From Streptomyces sp. TLI_146 (GTDB lineage Bacteria; Actinomycetota; Actinomycetes; Streptomycetales; Streptomycetaceae): DNA of 64,000 nt. How positions within the stretch are numbered: the first letter of the stretch is position 1; each line of letters begins with the position of its first letter. The translations under genes were made by a program, and so were the position numbers. The notes under the pieces were generated by a model. The model saw only the letters and a list, made by a program, of their open reading frames with translations, made no database searches and was not told the origin of the DNA. Positions 53,514-62,312 of the stretch are shown piece after piece. The stretch covers positions 8,494,001-8,558,000 of the forward strand of contig NZ_PJMX01000001.1 in the NCBI RefSeq assembly GCF_002846415.1, in the 5' to 3' direction.

Positions 53514-54006
53514 TCATGGAGTTGCCGCGTGAGGAGGCTTGAGACAGCCGCCGTTTAGCCTCCCCGTACTTCGCATCAGGATCGGGTACAGCCGAAGCCG
53601 AGTGCGCTTTCGTCCTGCTGGCCGACCAGAAGATCTGTCCTCGGGTGCGAGGTCGTGCCGCATACCGGTGCGGTTCAGCTGACCGGTGCTCAGCAGGACC
53701 CACACGCGTTCCGCTCCGGGCAAGGCATCCTCACACCACAGCGTTACCGTGAGGTCGACAAGTCCGGCTGCGCGAGCCGAGGACGTGACGCCGGTGACGG
53801 TGACCTCGTCGACGAAGTAGGTCCCCATGGTGGCACCGTCGCCGTCGAGGAGGTCGAACCAGGCGTTCCCCGCCATGGCACGACGAAGACCGGCATGAGC
53901 GACGCTCGGCAAGGCTTTGGCGGCGTTCGCACATCCGCAGGTCGGGGCCGAAGCCGGGCTGGTGCAGTACCTCGGCGTCGGACGCACGGCGGGTGAGGGC
54001 GATCAC
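53514..54006 (-). pseudogene. Frameshifted hypothetical gene
   Basis: From GTG the frame reads MIALTRRASDAEVLHQPGFG, PDLRMCERRQSLAERRS; near 53900 the signal changes frame to AMAGNAWFDLLDGDGATMG, TYFVDEVTVTGVTSSARAAG and LVDLTVTLWCEDALPGAERV. The strand pattern looks like one alpha/beta protein of about 160 residues with an indel. From the inner ATG (53876) a 120-residue product remains possible. Family not recognised. Confidence 0.4.
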
Positions 54007-54066
54007 TTACTCGGTGTCGCCGCCGTCCGCTTGGCCGCCGCTTCGCGATCGTCGTGATCCCGCCCG

Positions 54067-55728
54067 CTACGGCCGGTCTGCGGTGGACGCGTTGAGTACG
54101 TCCGTGTCCCTGCCCAGGGCTGTGGCCTGCTGCCTTGTGGTGGCCTCGGGCTCGGGCTCGGCGGACCAGTGGGGCTGCGGGGCTGCGGCGTTGGCCTTCC
54201 GGCCGAGGCGCGGTGCGATCGCGGCGCAGGCGATGGCGGCGACCGCCAGAATCGCTGCGATCACTTCCATCGCGGAGGTGAAGCCGGACATGAAGGCGTC
54301 GCGGACGGCGGCGGCCAGCGCGGGCCCCTGGGCGCCGAGGCGGGCCGCGACTTCGAGTCCGCCGGCGGCGGAGTGGTGCACGGTCTCGGTGACCTGGGCG
54401 GGCAGGCGGGACAGGTCGTCGGGCAGTGCGGAGCGGTAGTGGCTGGAGAACACCGAGCCCATCAACGCGATGCCGATCGCGGAGCCGACCTCGCGGGCGG
54501 TGTCGTTCATGGCCGAGGCCACCCCCTGGCTGTCGGGGCCGAGGGAGTCGACGATGGAGCTGGTGCCGGTGGCACTGGTCAGGCCGATACCGGCCCCGGC
54601 GAGGACCAGGGCGCCGAGGAAGGGTAGGTAGCCGCTGTCGGTGTGCAGGCGGGTCAGCCAGAACATGCCGCCGGCCAGACACAGCAGGCCTGCGGGCATG
54701 ACCGCCTTGACGCCCAGGCGCTGGGCCAGGCGCGGTGTGACCACTGAGGTGGGCAGGACGACGGCCGCGACCGGTATCAGTGCGACCGCGCTGTGCAGCG
54801 GGCTGTAGCCGAAGATCAGTTGGAGGAACTGCAGACCGACGAAGAAGAACCCGAAGACGGCCATGAACTGCACCAGGATCGCCAGCGTGCCCGCGCCGAA
54901 GCCGCGCAGTTTGAACAGGCGCGGGTCCAGCAGCGGGTGGCGGCTTCGCAGGCCCAGGACCACGTAAGCGGCCAACGCCACCACGGCGACCGCGAACGCG
55001 GCGATGACCTCCGGGCGGCTCCAGCCCCGGTCGTTGCCCTCGATGATCCCGTAGACCAGTGCCCCCACCGTCAGCGCGGTGGTGGCCGACCCGGGGAAGT
55101 CGAAACGTTCCCGCACCGAGCTGCGCGTCTCCGGGGCCAGCAGCAGCGCGGCGAGCGCGCACACCGTGGCGGTGGCGGCGCTGGTCCAGAAGATCGACTT
55201 CCAGGAGAACTGCTCCAGCAGGCCGCCGGCGGCGAGCATGCCGATGATGGCCCCGGCTGCGGCGAAGCCGGACCAGATCGCGACCCCGCGGTCCTTCCTG
55301 TCCTTGGGCAGGACCGCGGTGATCGTCGACAGCGTCCCCGGCATGATCATGGCCGCGCCGAGGCCCATCACCACCCGGCACACGATCAGGTGCGAGGTGG
55401 AGGAGGAGCAGGCCGCGAAGACCGCGGCTGCGCCGAAGACGACGTTCCCGGCGATCAGGACCTTGCGGCGCCCGATCCGGTCACCGAGCGCGCCCAGCGG
55501 CAGGACCAGCGCGGCCAGCGCCACGGTGTAGCCGTCGGCGATCCAGGTCAGCGCCGAGTTGGTGGCGCCCAGTTCCACGGCGAGGTTCGGCATCGCGAGG
55601 TTCAGCGCGGAGACCGAGGCCACGACCAGCACGAGGGAGAGGCACATGGCGAAGAGCACGTCGCTCTGGCCGCCACGACTTGTTCGGGCAGGGGAGTTGC
55701 TGTACTCGAGCATCTTCATGCCATCCAT
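54067..55728 (-). CDS. DHA2-type MFS drug/aromatic-compound exporter
   Basis: About 553 residues with 14 predicted helices. DHA2 landmarks: LNLAMPNLAVELGATNSALT, WIADGYTVALAALVLPLGAL, GDRIGRRKVLIAGNVVFG (motif A), RVVMGLGAAMIMPGTLSTIT (motif C) and ASAMNDTAREVGSAIGIALM. It probably exports a hydrophobic or aromatic molecule using the proton gradient. The ATG at 55728 was chosen because the frame further upstream runs through the palindromic operator; ATGs three and five codons later are also possible. Transcribed after the TetR gene but separated from it by a terminator. Confidence 0.9.
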   Translation of the reverse strand: MDGMKMLEYSNSPARTSRGGQSDVLFAMCLSLVLVVASVSALNLAMPNLAVELGATNSALTWIADGYTVALAALVLPLGALGDRIGRRKVLIAGNVVFGAAAVFAACSSSTSHLIVCRVVMGLGAAMIMPGTLSTITAVLPKDRKDRGVAIWSGFAAAGAIIGMLAAGGLLEQFSWKSIFWTSAATATVCALAALLLAPETRSSVRERFDFPGSATTALTVGALVYGIIEGNDRGWSRPEVIAAFAVAVVALAAYVVLGLRSRHPLLDPRLFKLRGFGAGTLAILVQFMAVFGFFFVGLQFLQLIFGYSPLHSAVALIPVAAVVLPTSVVTPRLAQRLGVKAVMPAGLLCLAGGMFWLTRLHTDSGYLPFLGALVLAGAGIGLTSATGTSSIVDSLGPDSQGVASAMNDTAREVGSAIGIALMGSVFSSHYRSALPDDLSRLPAQVTETVHHSAAGGLEVAARLGAQGPALAAAVRDAFMSGFTSAMEVIAAILAVAAIACAAIAPRLGRKANAAAPQPHWSAEPEPEATTRQQATALGRDTDVLNASTADRP

Positions 55729-55756
55729 CGTAACTGATGTTGTCATCAGTTACGAT
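55727..55756. promoter_or_regulatory. TetR operator overlapping the MFS start
   Basis: Perfect 13-bp inverted repeat ATCGTAACTGATG / CATCAGTTACGAT with a 4-base spacer. The core ACTGATG...CATCAGT recurs before the divergent catabolic operon at 56591-56608. It covers the likely MFS start region, so binding would block transcription or initiation. Confidence 0.75.
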
Positions 55757-55807
55757 GTGACGATCAGCCGCGGCTCACGGGTGCGCCCCACAAGGTTGGG
55801 GATGCGG

Positions 55808-55842
55808 CAGGCCCCCGCACCGTGGAACGGTGCGGGGGCCTG
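55808..55842 (-). terminator. Terminator after the TetR gene
   Basis: Perfect 15-bp stem (CAGGCCCCCGCACCG with CGGTGCGGGGGCCTG) and 5-base loop, 30 bases downstream of the tetR-type stop codon, separating it from the MFS gene. Confidence 0.75.
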
Positions 55843-55872
55843 GGCGGGCGCGGGGTCGGCGGACCGACGGGG

Positions 55873-56520
55873 TCAGGGTAGGTCGGGCAGGGGGCGGACG
55901 GAAATCTCGTGGGCCTCCTCCGCGGGGAGCCCGAGCATACGCAGGATCATCTCGGCCATCTGCTCGCCGGCCTCTGCGCCGAGGTCGCGCGCCGAGTTGA
56001 GCTGGAGCAGGCCGATCAGCGCGCCGCCGACCGCGGACAGGGCCACCAGCGGATCTTCGAAGGTGAAGCGGCCGGACGCCTTGCCGACCTCCAGGTCGCG
56101 CAGGGCGCGCGGCCCGAGCCCGGTGGCGGCGTTGATGTGCGGCAGGCCGCGCAGGCGCAGGATCTGGGTGATCTCGGGGTGCGAGGCGGCCAGCCGCAGC
56201 GTGAGGCGGACGCTGGTGGCGAAGACCGCGGCCGGGTCGTCGATGCCTTCGGTGACGCTGTCGAGCAGCTGGCCGTACTCCTCCAGGGCGTCGCCGACCG
56301 CGGCGTCGAACAGGTCGTTCTTGGTCTCGAAGTGGTTGTAGAACGTGCCGAAGCCCACGTCGGCGCGTTCGGCGATCTCCTGGATGCTCGCCGAGGTCTC
56401 GCCGGTCTCGGCGAGGATCTGCCGCGCGGCGGCGATCAGCGCCTGGCGGGTGCGCGCACGGCGGCGCTCGAAGCGGTTGGTACTCGCGGGGCCGTCAGTG
56501 GTGTCGAGCTGGTTCGGCAT
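55873..56520 (-). CDS. TetR-family repressor of the aromatic operon and exporter
   Basis: 215 residues. HTH from about 24 to 70: RRARTRQALIAAARQILAET, ASIQEIAERADVGFGTFYNH, FETKNDLFDAAVG. The C-terminal ligand domain follows. It lies between the exporter and the divergent catabolic operon, and related palindromes occur before both, so it likely represses both until a ligand (pathway substrate or CoA ester) binds (inference). Start ATG gives MPNQLDTTDGPASTN. Confidence 0.9.
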   Translation of the reverse strand: MPNQLDTTDGPASTNRFERRRARTRQALIAAARQILAETGETSASIQEIAERADVGFGTFYNHFETKNDLFDAAVGDALEEYGQLLDSVTEGIDDPAAVFATSVRLTLRLAASHPEITQILRLRGLPHINAATGLGPRALRDLEVGKASGRFTFEDPLVALSAVGGALIGLLQLNSARDLGAEAGEQMAEMILRMLGLPAEEAHEISVRPLPDLP

Positions 56521-56590
56521 AGCGCCAGTCTAGGCGGCATTCAGATCTGATGACTCCATCACTCTGACACTTGACGATTACTCCGGCAAG

Positions 56591-56608
56591 ACTGATGCTT
56601 CTATCAGT
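56591..56608. promoter_or_regulatory. Second TetR operator, upstream of the catabolic operon
   Basis: ACTGAT-GCTTCT-ATCAGT, the same half-sites as the operator at 55727-55756 with a spacer two bases longer between the 6-mers' cores. It lies 55 bases before the first gene of the operon. A weaker CTGATG...CATCA pair is visible at about 56545-56562. Confidence 0.6.
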
Positions 56609-56662
56609 TCAGAGCTTCTCATCAGAAGCGTGTCCGTGTGAGCCACCCCTGACGGAGCCCCC

Positions 56663-57808
56663 ATGCCGAACGACCGTGCCCGCCCGCCCGGGCACACCAC
56701 CGCCCACCAGGACCTGCACAGCGAGCACGGGGCGCTGCGCGGGGAGCACCCCGGCCGCGCCCGGCAGCCCGTGATCAAGGTGGCGGACCTGGCCTGGCTG
56801 GAGTTCGAGAAGCCCGACCTGGCCCGCGCCGAGGTGTTCGCCCGCGACTTCGGCTTCGCCGTCGCCGCGCGTACCGGCCAGGCGTTGTACCTGCGCGGCA
56901 CGCTGCCCGGCTCGGCGTGCGTGGTTGTGCGGTGCGGCCGCACCTCGCGGTTCCTGGGGCCGGTGTTCCGGGCCGCCGAGCGCGCGGACCTGGACCGCCT
57001 GGCGCGAGCCACCGGCCATCCGGTCCGCGACCTCGGGGAGTTCGGCGGCGGGCAGGTCGTGGACCTGGTCGACCCGTCCGGCCTCCCGGTCCGCGTCGTC
57101 CACGGCACCGAGCAGCTCCCGGCCCTGCCCGAACAGCCCCCGCTCCTGCTCAACTTCGGCGGGGAACGGGCCCGGACCAATGCCACCCAGCGCCCGCCGC
57201 GCGAACCGGCCCGCATCCAGCGGCTGGGCCACGTCGTGCTGGAGACGCCGAGGTTCAGCCGGGCCCTGGACTGGTACCTGGAGACCCTCGGCCTGATCGT
57301 CAGCGACTTCCTGTTCCTGGACGGCCAGCGCGGACGCGGGCCCACCATGGCGTTCATCCGCTGCGACCAGGGCAGCACGCCGGTCGACCACCACACCCTC
57401 GCGATGCACCTGGGCCCGCGCACCGGCTACGTCCACTCCGCCTACCAGGTCACCGACCTCGACGCGATCGCCGCCGGCGGGCAGTACCTCGCCGAGCGCG
57501 GCTACAAGCGCAGCTGGGGCATCGGCCGGCACATCCAGGGCAGTCAGCTCTTCGACTACTGGCGCGACCCGGACAAGCTGATGGTCGAGCACTTCGCCGA
57601 CGGTGACCTGTTCTCCTGCGACCTGGAACCCGGCTGGGCCCCGATGTCCGCCAGCGGCCTGGCCCAGTGGGGCCCGCCCGCCACCCGCGACTTCCTCGGC
57701 GCCAACCCCACCCCCGCCCTGATCCGCGAAGTCGTGCGCGCACTGCGCGCCGACAACGAGATCGACCCCGGCCGCCTGCTGGGCCTGATGAAAGCGACGA
57801 ACCGATGA
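56663..57808 (+). CDS. VOC-family extradiol ring-cleavage dioxygenase-like protein
   Basis: 381 residues with two glyoxalase/VOC modules: VADLAWLEFEKPDLARAEVF in the N-terminal one and RLGHVVLETPRFSRALDWYL in the C-terminal one. The second keeps a plausible iron site: H of LGHVVLE, H of YVHSAYQVTD and E of MVEHFADG, as in type I extradiol dioxygenases. It would open a catecholic ring with O2 in the cytosol. ACGGAGCCCCC precedes the ATG. First gene of a four-gene operon; it ends in an ATGA overlap with the FAH gene. Confidence 0.8.
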   Translation: MPNDRARPPGHTTAHQDLHSEHGALRGEHPGRARQPVIKVADLAWLEFEKPDLARAEVFARDFGFAVAARTGQALYLRGTLPGSACVVVRCGRTSRFLGPVFRAAERADLDRLARATGHPVRDLGEFGGGQVVDLVDPSGLPVRVVHGTEQLPALPEQPPLLLNFGGERARTNATQRPPREPARIQRLGHVVLETPRFSRALDWYLETLGLIVSDFLFLDGQRGRGPTMAFIRCDQGSTPVDHHTLAMHLGPRTGYVHSAYQVTDLDAIAAGGQYLAERGYKRSWGIGRHIQGSQLFDYWRDPDKLMVEHFADGDLFSCDLEPGWAPMSASGLAQWGPPATRDFLGANPTPALIREVVRALRADNEIDPGRLLGLMKATNR

Positions 57809-58746
57809 GCGTCAACGTCCTGCGCACAGCCGACGGCTGGTACGCCGTCCGTGATCCGCGCGCCGTCCGCGTCCGGACCGCGGCCGCCACCACCGCCGAA
57901 CTGCTGGCCGACCGGGACGCCGTCACCGCTGCCGTGAACGGCACCGACCCCGGCGTGCCGGTCGCCGATCTCGCGGTGCTCTCCCCGATCACCCCGGGCT
58001 GCCGGGTCGTGGCCCAGATGGCGAACTTCGTCTCGCACGCGGCCGATGCGGGCCTTGATCCGAAGAGCGTCCCGCTCGCGTTCTTCCGCAAGGCGTCCGG
58101 GTCGATCAGCGGCCCCTACCAGGACATCGTCAAGCCCGCTCACGTGCGGCTGCTCGACTACGAGGTGGAGATCGGCCTCGTCCTCGGCGCACCGCTCCCG
58201 GTCGGCACCGAGGTCTCACCCGCGAACCTCGCCGACTACGTCGCCGCCCTCGTGGTCACCAACGACGTCTCCGCCCGGGACCTGCAACTGCCCAAGACCC
58301 AGTTCTACGAGGCGAAGTCCTACCCCACCTTCACCCCCACCGGGCCGGCGCTGGTGCTGCTGGAGGAGGGCGACCTCGGCCGGTTCGCCGAACTGCGGTT
58401 GCGCCTGTGGGTCAACGGCGAGCTACGGCAGGACATGCCCGCCTCCGACATGATCCACCGGCCGCTCAAGGCCCTCCAGGCGCTCACCGGCTTCCAACGG
58501 CTGGACCCCGGCGACCTGCTGCTCACTGGCACCCCGGTCGGCACCGCGCTCAGCGCGCCGCCCAAGCCGGTCGAGATCCTGGGCTCGCTGCTGCCGGCCG
58601 CGACCAAGTGGCGGCTGTTTTTCAAGGCCCAGGCCAAGAATCCCAAGTACCTGCGGGACGGCGACCTGGTGGAGGCATCCGTCGCCACCGACGACGGCAC
58701 GCTCGACCTGGGCCGCCAGCGCACGACGGTGAGGTACGCCCGGTGA
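57805..58746 (+). CDS. Fumarylacetoacetate hydrolase-family protein
   Basis: 313 residues. The FAH core has LLDYEVEIGLVLG, whose E-x-E are metal ligands, VTNDVSARDLQLPKTQFYEA, KSYPTFTPTGPALV and DLLLTGTPVGTAL. FAH-family enzymes hydrolyse C-C bonds of ring-fission products or hydrate/decarboxylate them, the expected step after extradiol cleavage. The start overlaps the dioxygenase stop and the end overlaps the ligase start (GTGA). Confidence 0.88.
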   Translation: MSVNVLRTADGWYAVRDPRAVRVRTAAATTAELLADRDAVTAAVNGTDPGVPVADLAVLSPITPGCRVVAQMANFVSHAADAGLDPKSVPLAFFRKASGSISGPYQDIVKPAHVRLLDYEVEIGLVLGAPLPVGTEVSPANLADYVAALVVTNDVSARDLQLPKTQFYEAKSYPTFTPTGPALVLLEEGDLGRFAELRLRLWVNGELRQDMPASDMIHRPLKALQALTGFQRLDPGDLLLTGTPVGTALSAPPKPVEILGSLLPAATKWRLFFKAQAKNPKYLRDGDLVEASVATDDGTLDLGRQRTTVRYAR

Positions 58747-60635
58747 GCGAACTGCTGTGGCCCCACTACGCCGCCCCTTCCGACCTGGCCGCGATCGAGG
58801 CGGTGCCGCTTGAGGCCCGTGGCCTTCCTGCCTCCACCTACGACCTGCTGGCCCGGGCCGCGCGGCTCTGGCCCGGCCGCACCGCCCTGACGGTGCTCCC
58901 CGACGCCGAGCGGTGGCGCGGGCCGCTGCGGTGCACCTTCGCGGACCTGCTGGCCGGAGTGCACCGCTATGCCAACGTCCTGCACCGGTTCGGGGTCCGC
59001 CGCGGTGCCCCGGTCGCGCTGATGGCGCCCAACTGCGCCGAACTCATCCCCGCGACACTCGCCGCGCAGCTCGCCGGCATCGCCGCGCCGCTCAACGGCG
59101 CTCTCGCCCCCGCGCACCTGGCCGAGCTGCTGCAGCGCTCCGGTGCCAGGGTCCTCGTCGCCGCGGGCCCGGAGCTGGCCCCGGACGTCTGGGCGAAGCT
59201 GCCCGAGTTGGCCGAAGCGCTCGACGCGGTCCTGGTGCTTCGGCCCACGGCGGCAGTTGGCGATCCCGCGCCGCTGCCGCGGATCGACGGGGTACTCATC
59301 GCCTACCTCGCCGACCTGGCCCAGGCCGAGGACGCGTCCGCATTCACGGGAGAACCGCCCCGGCCGGCTGACCTGGCCGCGTTCTTCCACACCGGCGGCA
59401 CCACCGGCACCCCGAAGCTCGCCGCCCACACCCACGAAAGCGAAGTCGCCAACGCCTGGATGATCGCCGCCAACTCGATGCTCGACAGCGACGCGGTGGT
59501 CTTCGCCGCCCTGCCCCTGTTCCACGTCAACGCCCTCGTAGTGACCTTGCTCGCGCCGCTGTTCAAGGGCCAGCAGGTGGTGTGGGCAGGGCCGCTCGGC
59601 TACCGCGAACTCGCCCTGTACGGGGAGTTCTGGTCGATCGTCGAGCACTACGGCATCACCGCCATGAGCGCCGTGCCGACCGCCTACCAGGTGCTCGCCC
59701 AGTGCCCGGTCGGCGCGGCGGACATCAGCAGCCTGCGGTACGCCATGGTCGGTGCGTCGCCGCTGCCCGACGCCGTCCGCACCGCGTTCGAGGCCCGCAC
59801 CGGGGTGACGCTGATCGAGGGCTACGGCCTGACCGAGGCCACCTGTGCCAGCGCCCGCAGTTTCCCCGACGCGCCGCGCCCCGGCGCGGTCGGGCAGCGC
59901 ATGCCCTACCAGCGGGTGAAGGTCGTCCACCCGGATTCGGGGGCGGAGCTGCCCACCGGGCAGACCGGCCTGCTGGCGATCGCCGGCCCGACCGTGTTCG
60001 CCGGCTACGTCACCGGCCGCGACACCCAGGGCCGTCCGGTCCTCGACGGCCTCGGCAAGCTCGTGGACGGCTGGCTCGACACCGGCGACCTGGCCCGACT
60101 CGACGCCGACGGGTTCGTCCGCCTGGCCGGCCGTGCCAAGGACCTGATCATCCGCGGCGGCCACAACATCGACCCGGCCGTCATCGAGGACGCGCTGCTC
60201 GCCCACCCGCACGTCACCGGCGCGGGCGCAGTCGGACGCCCGGACCCGCACGCGGGCGAGGTCCCGGTGGCGTACGTGACCCTCGCCCCGGAGAAGGACG
60301 TGAGCGAGGACGAGCTCCGTAAGTGGGCCGCCGAGCGCGTCCCGGAACGCGCGGCCGCACCGAAGTCCGTCACCGTCCTCGCCGCGCTGCCGGTGACCGA
60401 CGTCGGCAAGCCCTACAAGCTCGCCCTGCGGTCCGACGCCACCCGGCTCGCTGTCGCAGAGGCCCTGGCCGGTCATGGCCACGACGTGGAGGTCGACGCC
60501 GCGGTCGAGGACGGGTCTGTCGTCGTGTCCGTCGGCCCCGGCACTGGTGACCGTGAGGCCATCAGTGCGGTCCTCGACCAGTACGCCCTGCGTTGGACGT
60601 GGTTCCCGGTGACGCCCGGACCGGTGGCGTCATGA
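58743..60635 (+). CDS. Acyl-CoA/aryl-CoA ligase (ANL superfamily)
   Basis: 630 residues. Adenylation motifs: FFHTGGTTGTPKLAAHTH (P-loop), LIEGYGLTEAT, WLDTGDLARLDADGFVRLAG with RAKDLIIRGGHNI, and the catalytic lysine region DVGKPYKLAL. After it an extra ~75 residues (ALAGHGHDVEVDAAVEDGSV) resemble a small ferredoxin-like module. It activates a carboxylic acid as a CoA thioester with ATP. GTG start in an overlap with the FAH stop. Confidence 0.9.
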   Translation: MSELLWPHYAAPSDLAAIEAVPLEARGLPASTYDLLARAARLWPGRTALTVLPDAERWRGPLRCTFADLLAGVHRYANVLHRFGVRRGAPVALMAPNCAELIPATLAAQLAGIAAPLNGALAPAHLAELLQRSGARVLVAAGPELAPDVWAKLPELAEALDAVLVLRPTAAVGDPAPLPRIDGVLIAYLADLAQAEDASAFTGEPPRPADLAAFFHTGGTTGTPKLAAHTHESEVANAWMIAANSMLDSDAVVFAALPLFHVNALVVTLLAPLFKGQQVVWAGPLGYRELALYGEFWSIVEHYGITAMSAVPTAYQVLAQCPVGAADISSLRYAMVGASPLPDAVRTAFEARTGVTLIEGYGLTEATCASARSFPDAPRPGAVGQRMPYQRVKVVHPDSGAELPTGQTGLLAIAGPTVFAGYVTGRDTQGRPVLDGLGKLVDGWLDTGDLARLDADGFVRLAGRAKDLIIRGGHNIDPAVIEDALLAHPHVTGAGAVGRPDPHAGEVPVAYVTLAPEKDVSEDELRKWAAERVPERAAAPKSVTVLAALPVTDVGKPYKLALRSDATRLAVAEALAGHGHDVEVDAAVEDGSVVVSVGPGTGDREAISAVLDQYALRWTWFPVTPGPVAS

Positions 60636-62158
60636 CCGCCGACACCATCCCGGTGGCCGTGATCGGCGCCGGCCCCACCGGGCTGACCGCGGCGACCCTG
60701 CTGGGCCAGTACGGCATCGAGACCCTCGTGCTGGACCGCTGGCAGTCGGTCTATCCACTGCCGCGGGCGGTCCACCTCGACGACGAGATCTACCGGCTGC
60801 TCACCCGACTCGGCATCGCCAGGCAGTTCGCCACCATCTCCCGCCCCGCCCACGGCCTGCGGCTCCTTGACCGCGACCTGCGGGTACTGGCCGAGTTCCG
60901 GCGCGGCGCCGACCTCGGGCGACACGGCCACCCCGAGGCCAACATGTTCGACCAGCCCCAACTGGAGGCGCTGTTGCGCGCCAACCTCGAACGGCACCCG
61001 GCCGTCACCCTGCGCGGCAACGTGGACGTCACCGCGGTCGAGCAGTCCGGCGGCGGCCCGGTGCGGGTACGGCTCACCGACCGGAGCACCAGCGAGACCA
61101 GCACCGTGACGGCCCGGTACGTGCTCGGATGCGACGGCGCCAACAGCCTGACCCGCTCGACGGTCGGCGCCACCATGCACGACCTGGCCTTCGCACAACG
61201 CTGGCTGGTCGTCGACGTCGCCACCGACGCCGACCTGCACCAGTGGGACGGCGTGCACCAGGTCTGCGACCCGGTACGTGCGGCCACCTACATGCGCATC
61301 AGCGAACGCCGCTACCGCTGGGAGTTCCAGCTCCTGCCCGGCGAAAGCGCCGACGACTACCCCGACATGACCCGTCTGCACCCCCTCATCCGGCCCTGGA
61401 CCGGCGACGTCCCCGCGGACGAACTGGAGATCATGCGCATGGCGGAGTACACCTTCCGGGCCCAGATCGCCGACCACTGGCGCGAGCGGCGCGTCTTCCT
61501 GCTCGGCGACGCCGCCCACCTCACCCCGCCCTTCATCGGCCAGGGCATGGGCGCGGGCCTGCGCGACGCCGCCAACCTCACTTGGAAGCTCGCCGCCGTC
61601 CTCGACGGCCGTCTCCCGGAACAGGTACTGGACAGCTACGAGGCCGAACGCAAGCCCCACACCCGAGCGATGATCACCCTGGCGAAGCTGGTCGGCACCG
61701 CCATGACCGCAGGCGGGGACACCGGCAGCGCGCTGCGCCGCATGCTCGCACCCCACCTGCACCTGGTTCCCGGTCTGAGCAACCGCATACTCGACAGCCG
61801 GACCCCGGCCCTGCGCCGTTCGACCCTGGTGGACCGCAGGCGGCTCAGGCGCGGCCTCGCGGGACGTCTGTGCCCCAACGCCCAGCTGCCGGACGGCCAG
61901 CGCTTCGACGACCTGGCCGCCGGCCGCTTCGCGCTGGTCACCTCCGCAGCCGTCACCCCGGCGCTGCGGGCCGAGGTCCAGGACCGCGGCGGTGTCCTGG
62001 TCACCGCCTCCCCCGGCACCGCCCTGCACCGCTGGCTCCGCCGGGGCCGCACCGTAGCGGCGCTGGTCCGCCCCGATGGCACCGTCCAGCGCACCGCACG
62101 CGACCCGAAGGCACTGCGCAGGCTCCTGCCCGCACCGAGCCCCCGCAGGCGTACCTGA
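60632..62158 (+). CDS. FAD-dependent aromatic monooxygenase (MhpA-like)
   Basis: 508 residues. FAD-binding motifs: VAVIGAGPTGLTAATLLGQY near the N-terminus, the D-G motif YVLGCDGANSLTRST, and G-D at about residue 290 (FLLGDAAHLTPPFIGQGMGA). The order and the ILVLDRW / LPRAVHLDDE stretch match the 3-(3-hydroxyphenyl)propionate hydroxylase branch. It would hydroxylate a phenolic substrate with NAD(P)H and O2. Starts in an ATGA overlap with the ligase. Last gene of the operon. Confidence 0.9.
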   Translation: MTADTIPVAVIGAGPTGLTAATLLGQYGIETLVLDRWQSVYPLPRAVHLDDEIYRLLTRLGIARQFATISRPAHGLRLLDRDLRVLAEFRRGADLGRHGHPEANMFDQPQLEALLRANLERHPAVTLRGNVDVTAVEQSGGGPVRVRLTDRSTSETSTVTARYVLGCDGANSLTRSTVGATMHDLAFAQRWLVVDVATDADLHQWDGVHQVCDPVRAATYMRISERRYRWEFQLLPGESADDYPDMTRLHPLIRPWTGDVPADELEIMRMAEYTFRAQIADHWRERRVFLLGDAAHLTPPFIGQGMGAGLRDAANLTWKLAAVLDGRLPEQVLDSYEAERKPHTRAMITLAKLVGTAMTAGGDTGSALRRMLAPHLHLVPGLSNRILDSRTPALRRSTLVDRRRLRRGLAGRLCPNAQLPDGQRFDDLAAGRFALVTSAAVTPALRAEVQDRGGVLVTASPGTALHRWLRRGRTVAALVRPDGTVQRTARDPKALRRLLPAPSPRRRT

Positions 62159-62186
62159 TTTTGGTCTTGATGCAGGGCGAGGCAAG

Positions 62187-62312
62187 TTGACGGACGCCGC
62201 ATGGGAGCGGATTGGCCCCCGTTGCCGCAGAAGGGGGGACGTGGCCGTCCGTGGTGTGACCGCCGCCAGGCGTTCAACGGTGTGCTGTGGCGGCTGCGGG
62301 CGCGGCTCAGTG
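62187..62312 (+). pseudogene. IS5-family transposase N-terminal remnant
   Basis: TTG start LTDAAWERIGP, then after a frameshift LPQKGGRGRPWCDRRQAFNG and VLWRLRA, the DUF4096-type N-terminus of IS5-group transposases. It ends abruptly after about 40 codons. It complements in type, but is far from, the C-terminal remnant at 10241. Confidence 0.7.

Noticed and set aside
53744..55381. 545-codon minus-strand frame overlapping the MFS exporter
   Set aside because: Arg/Gly-rich shadow in another frame of the exporter, whose 14 helices are clear.
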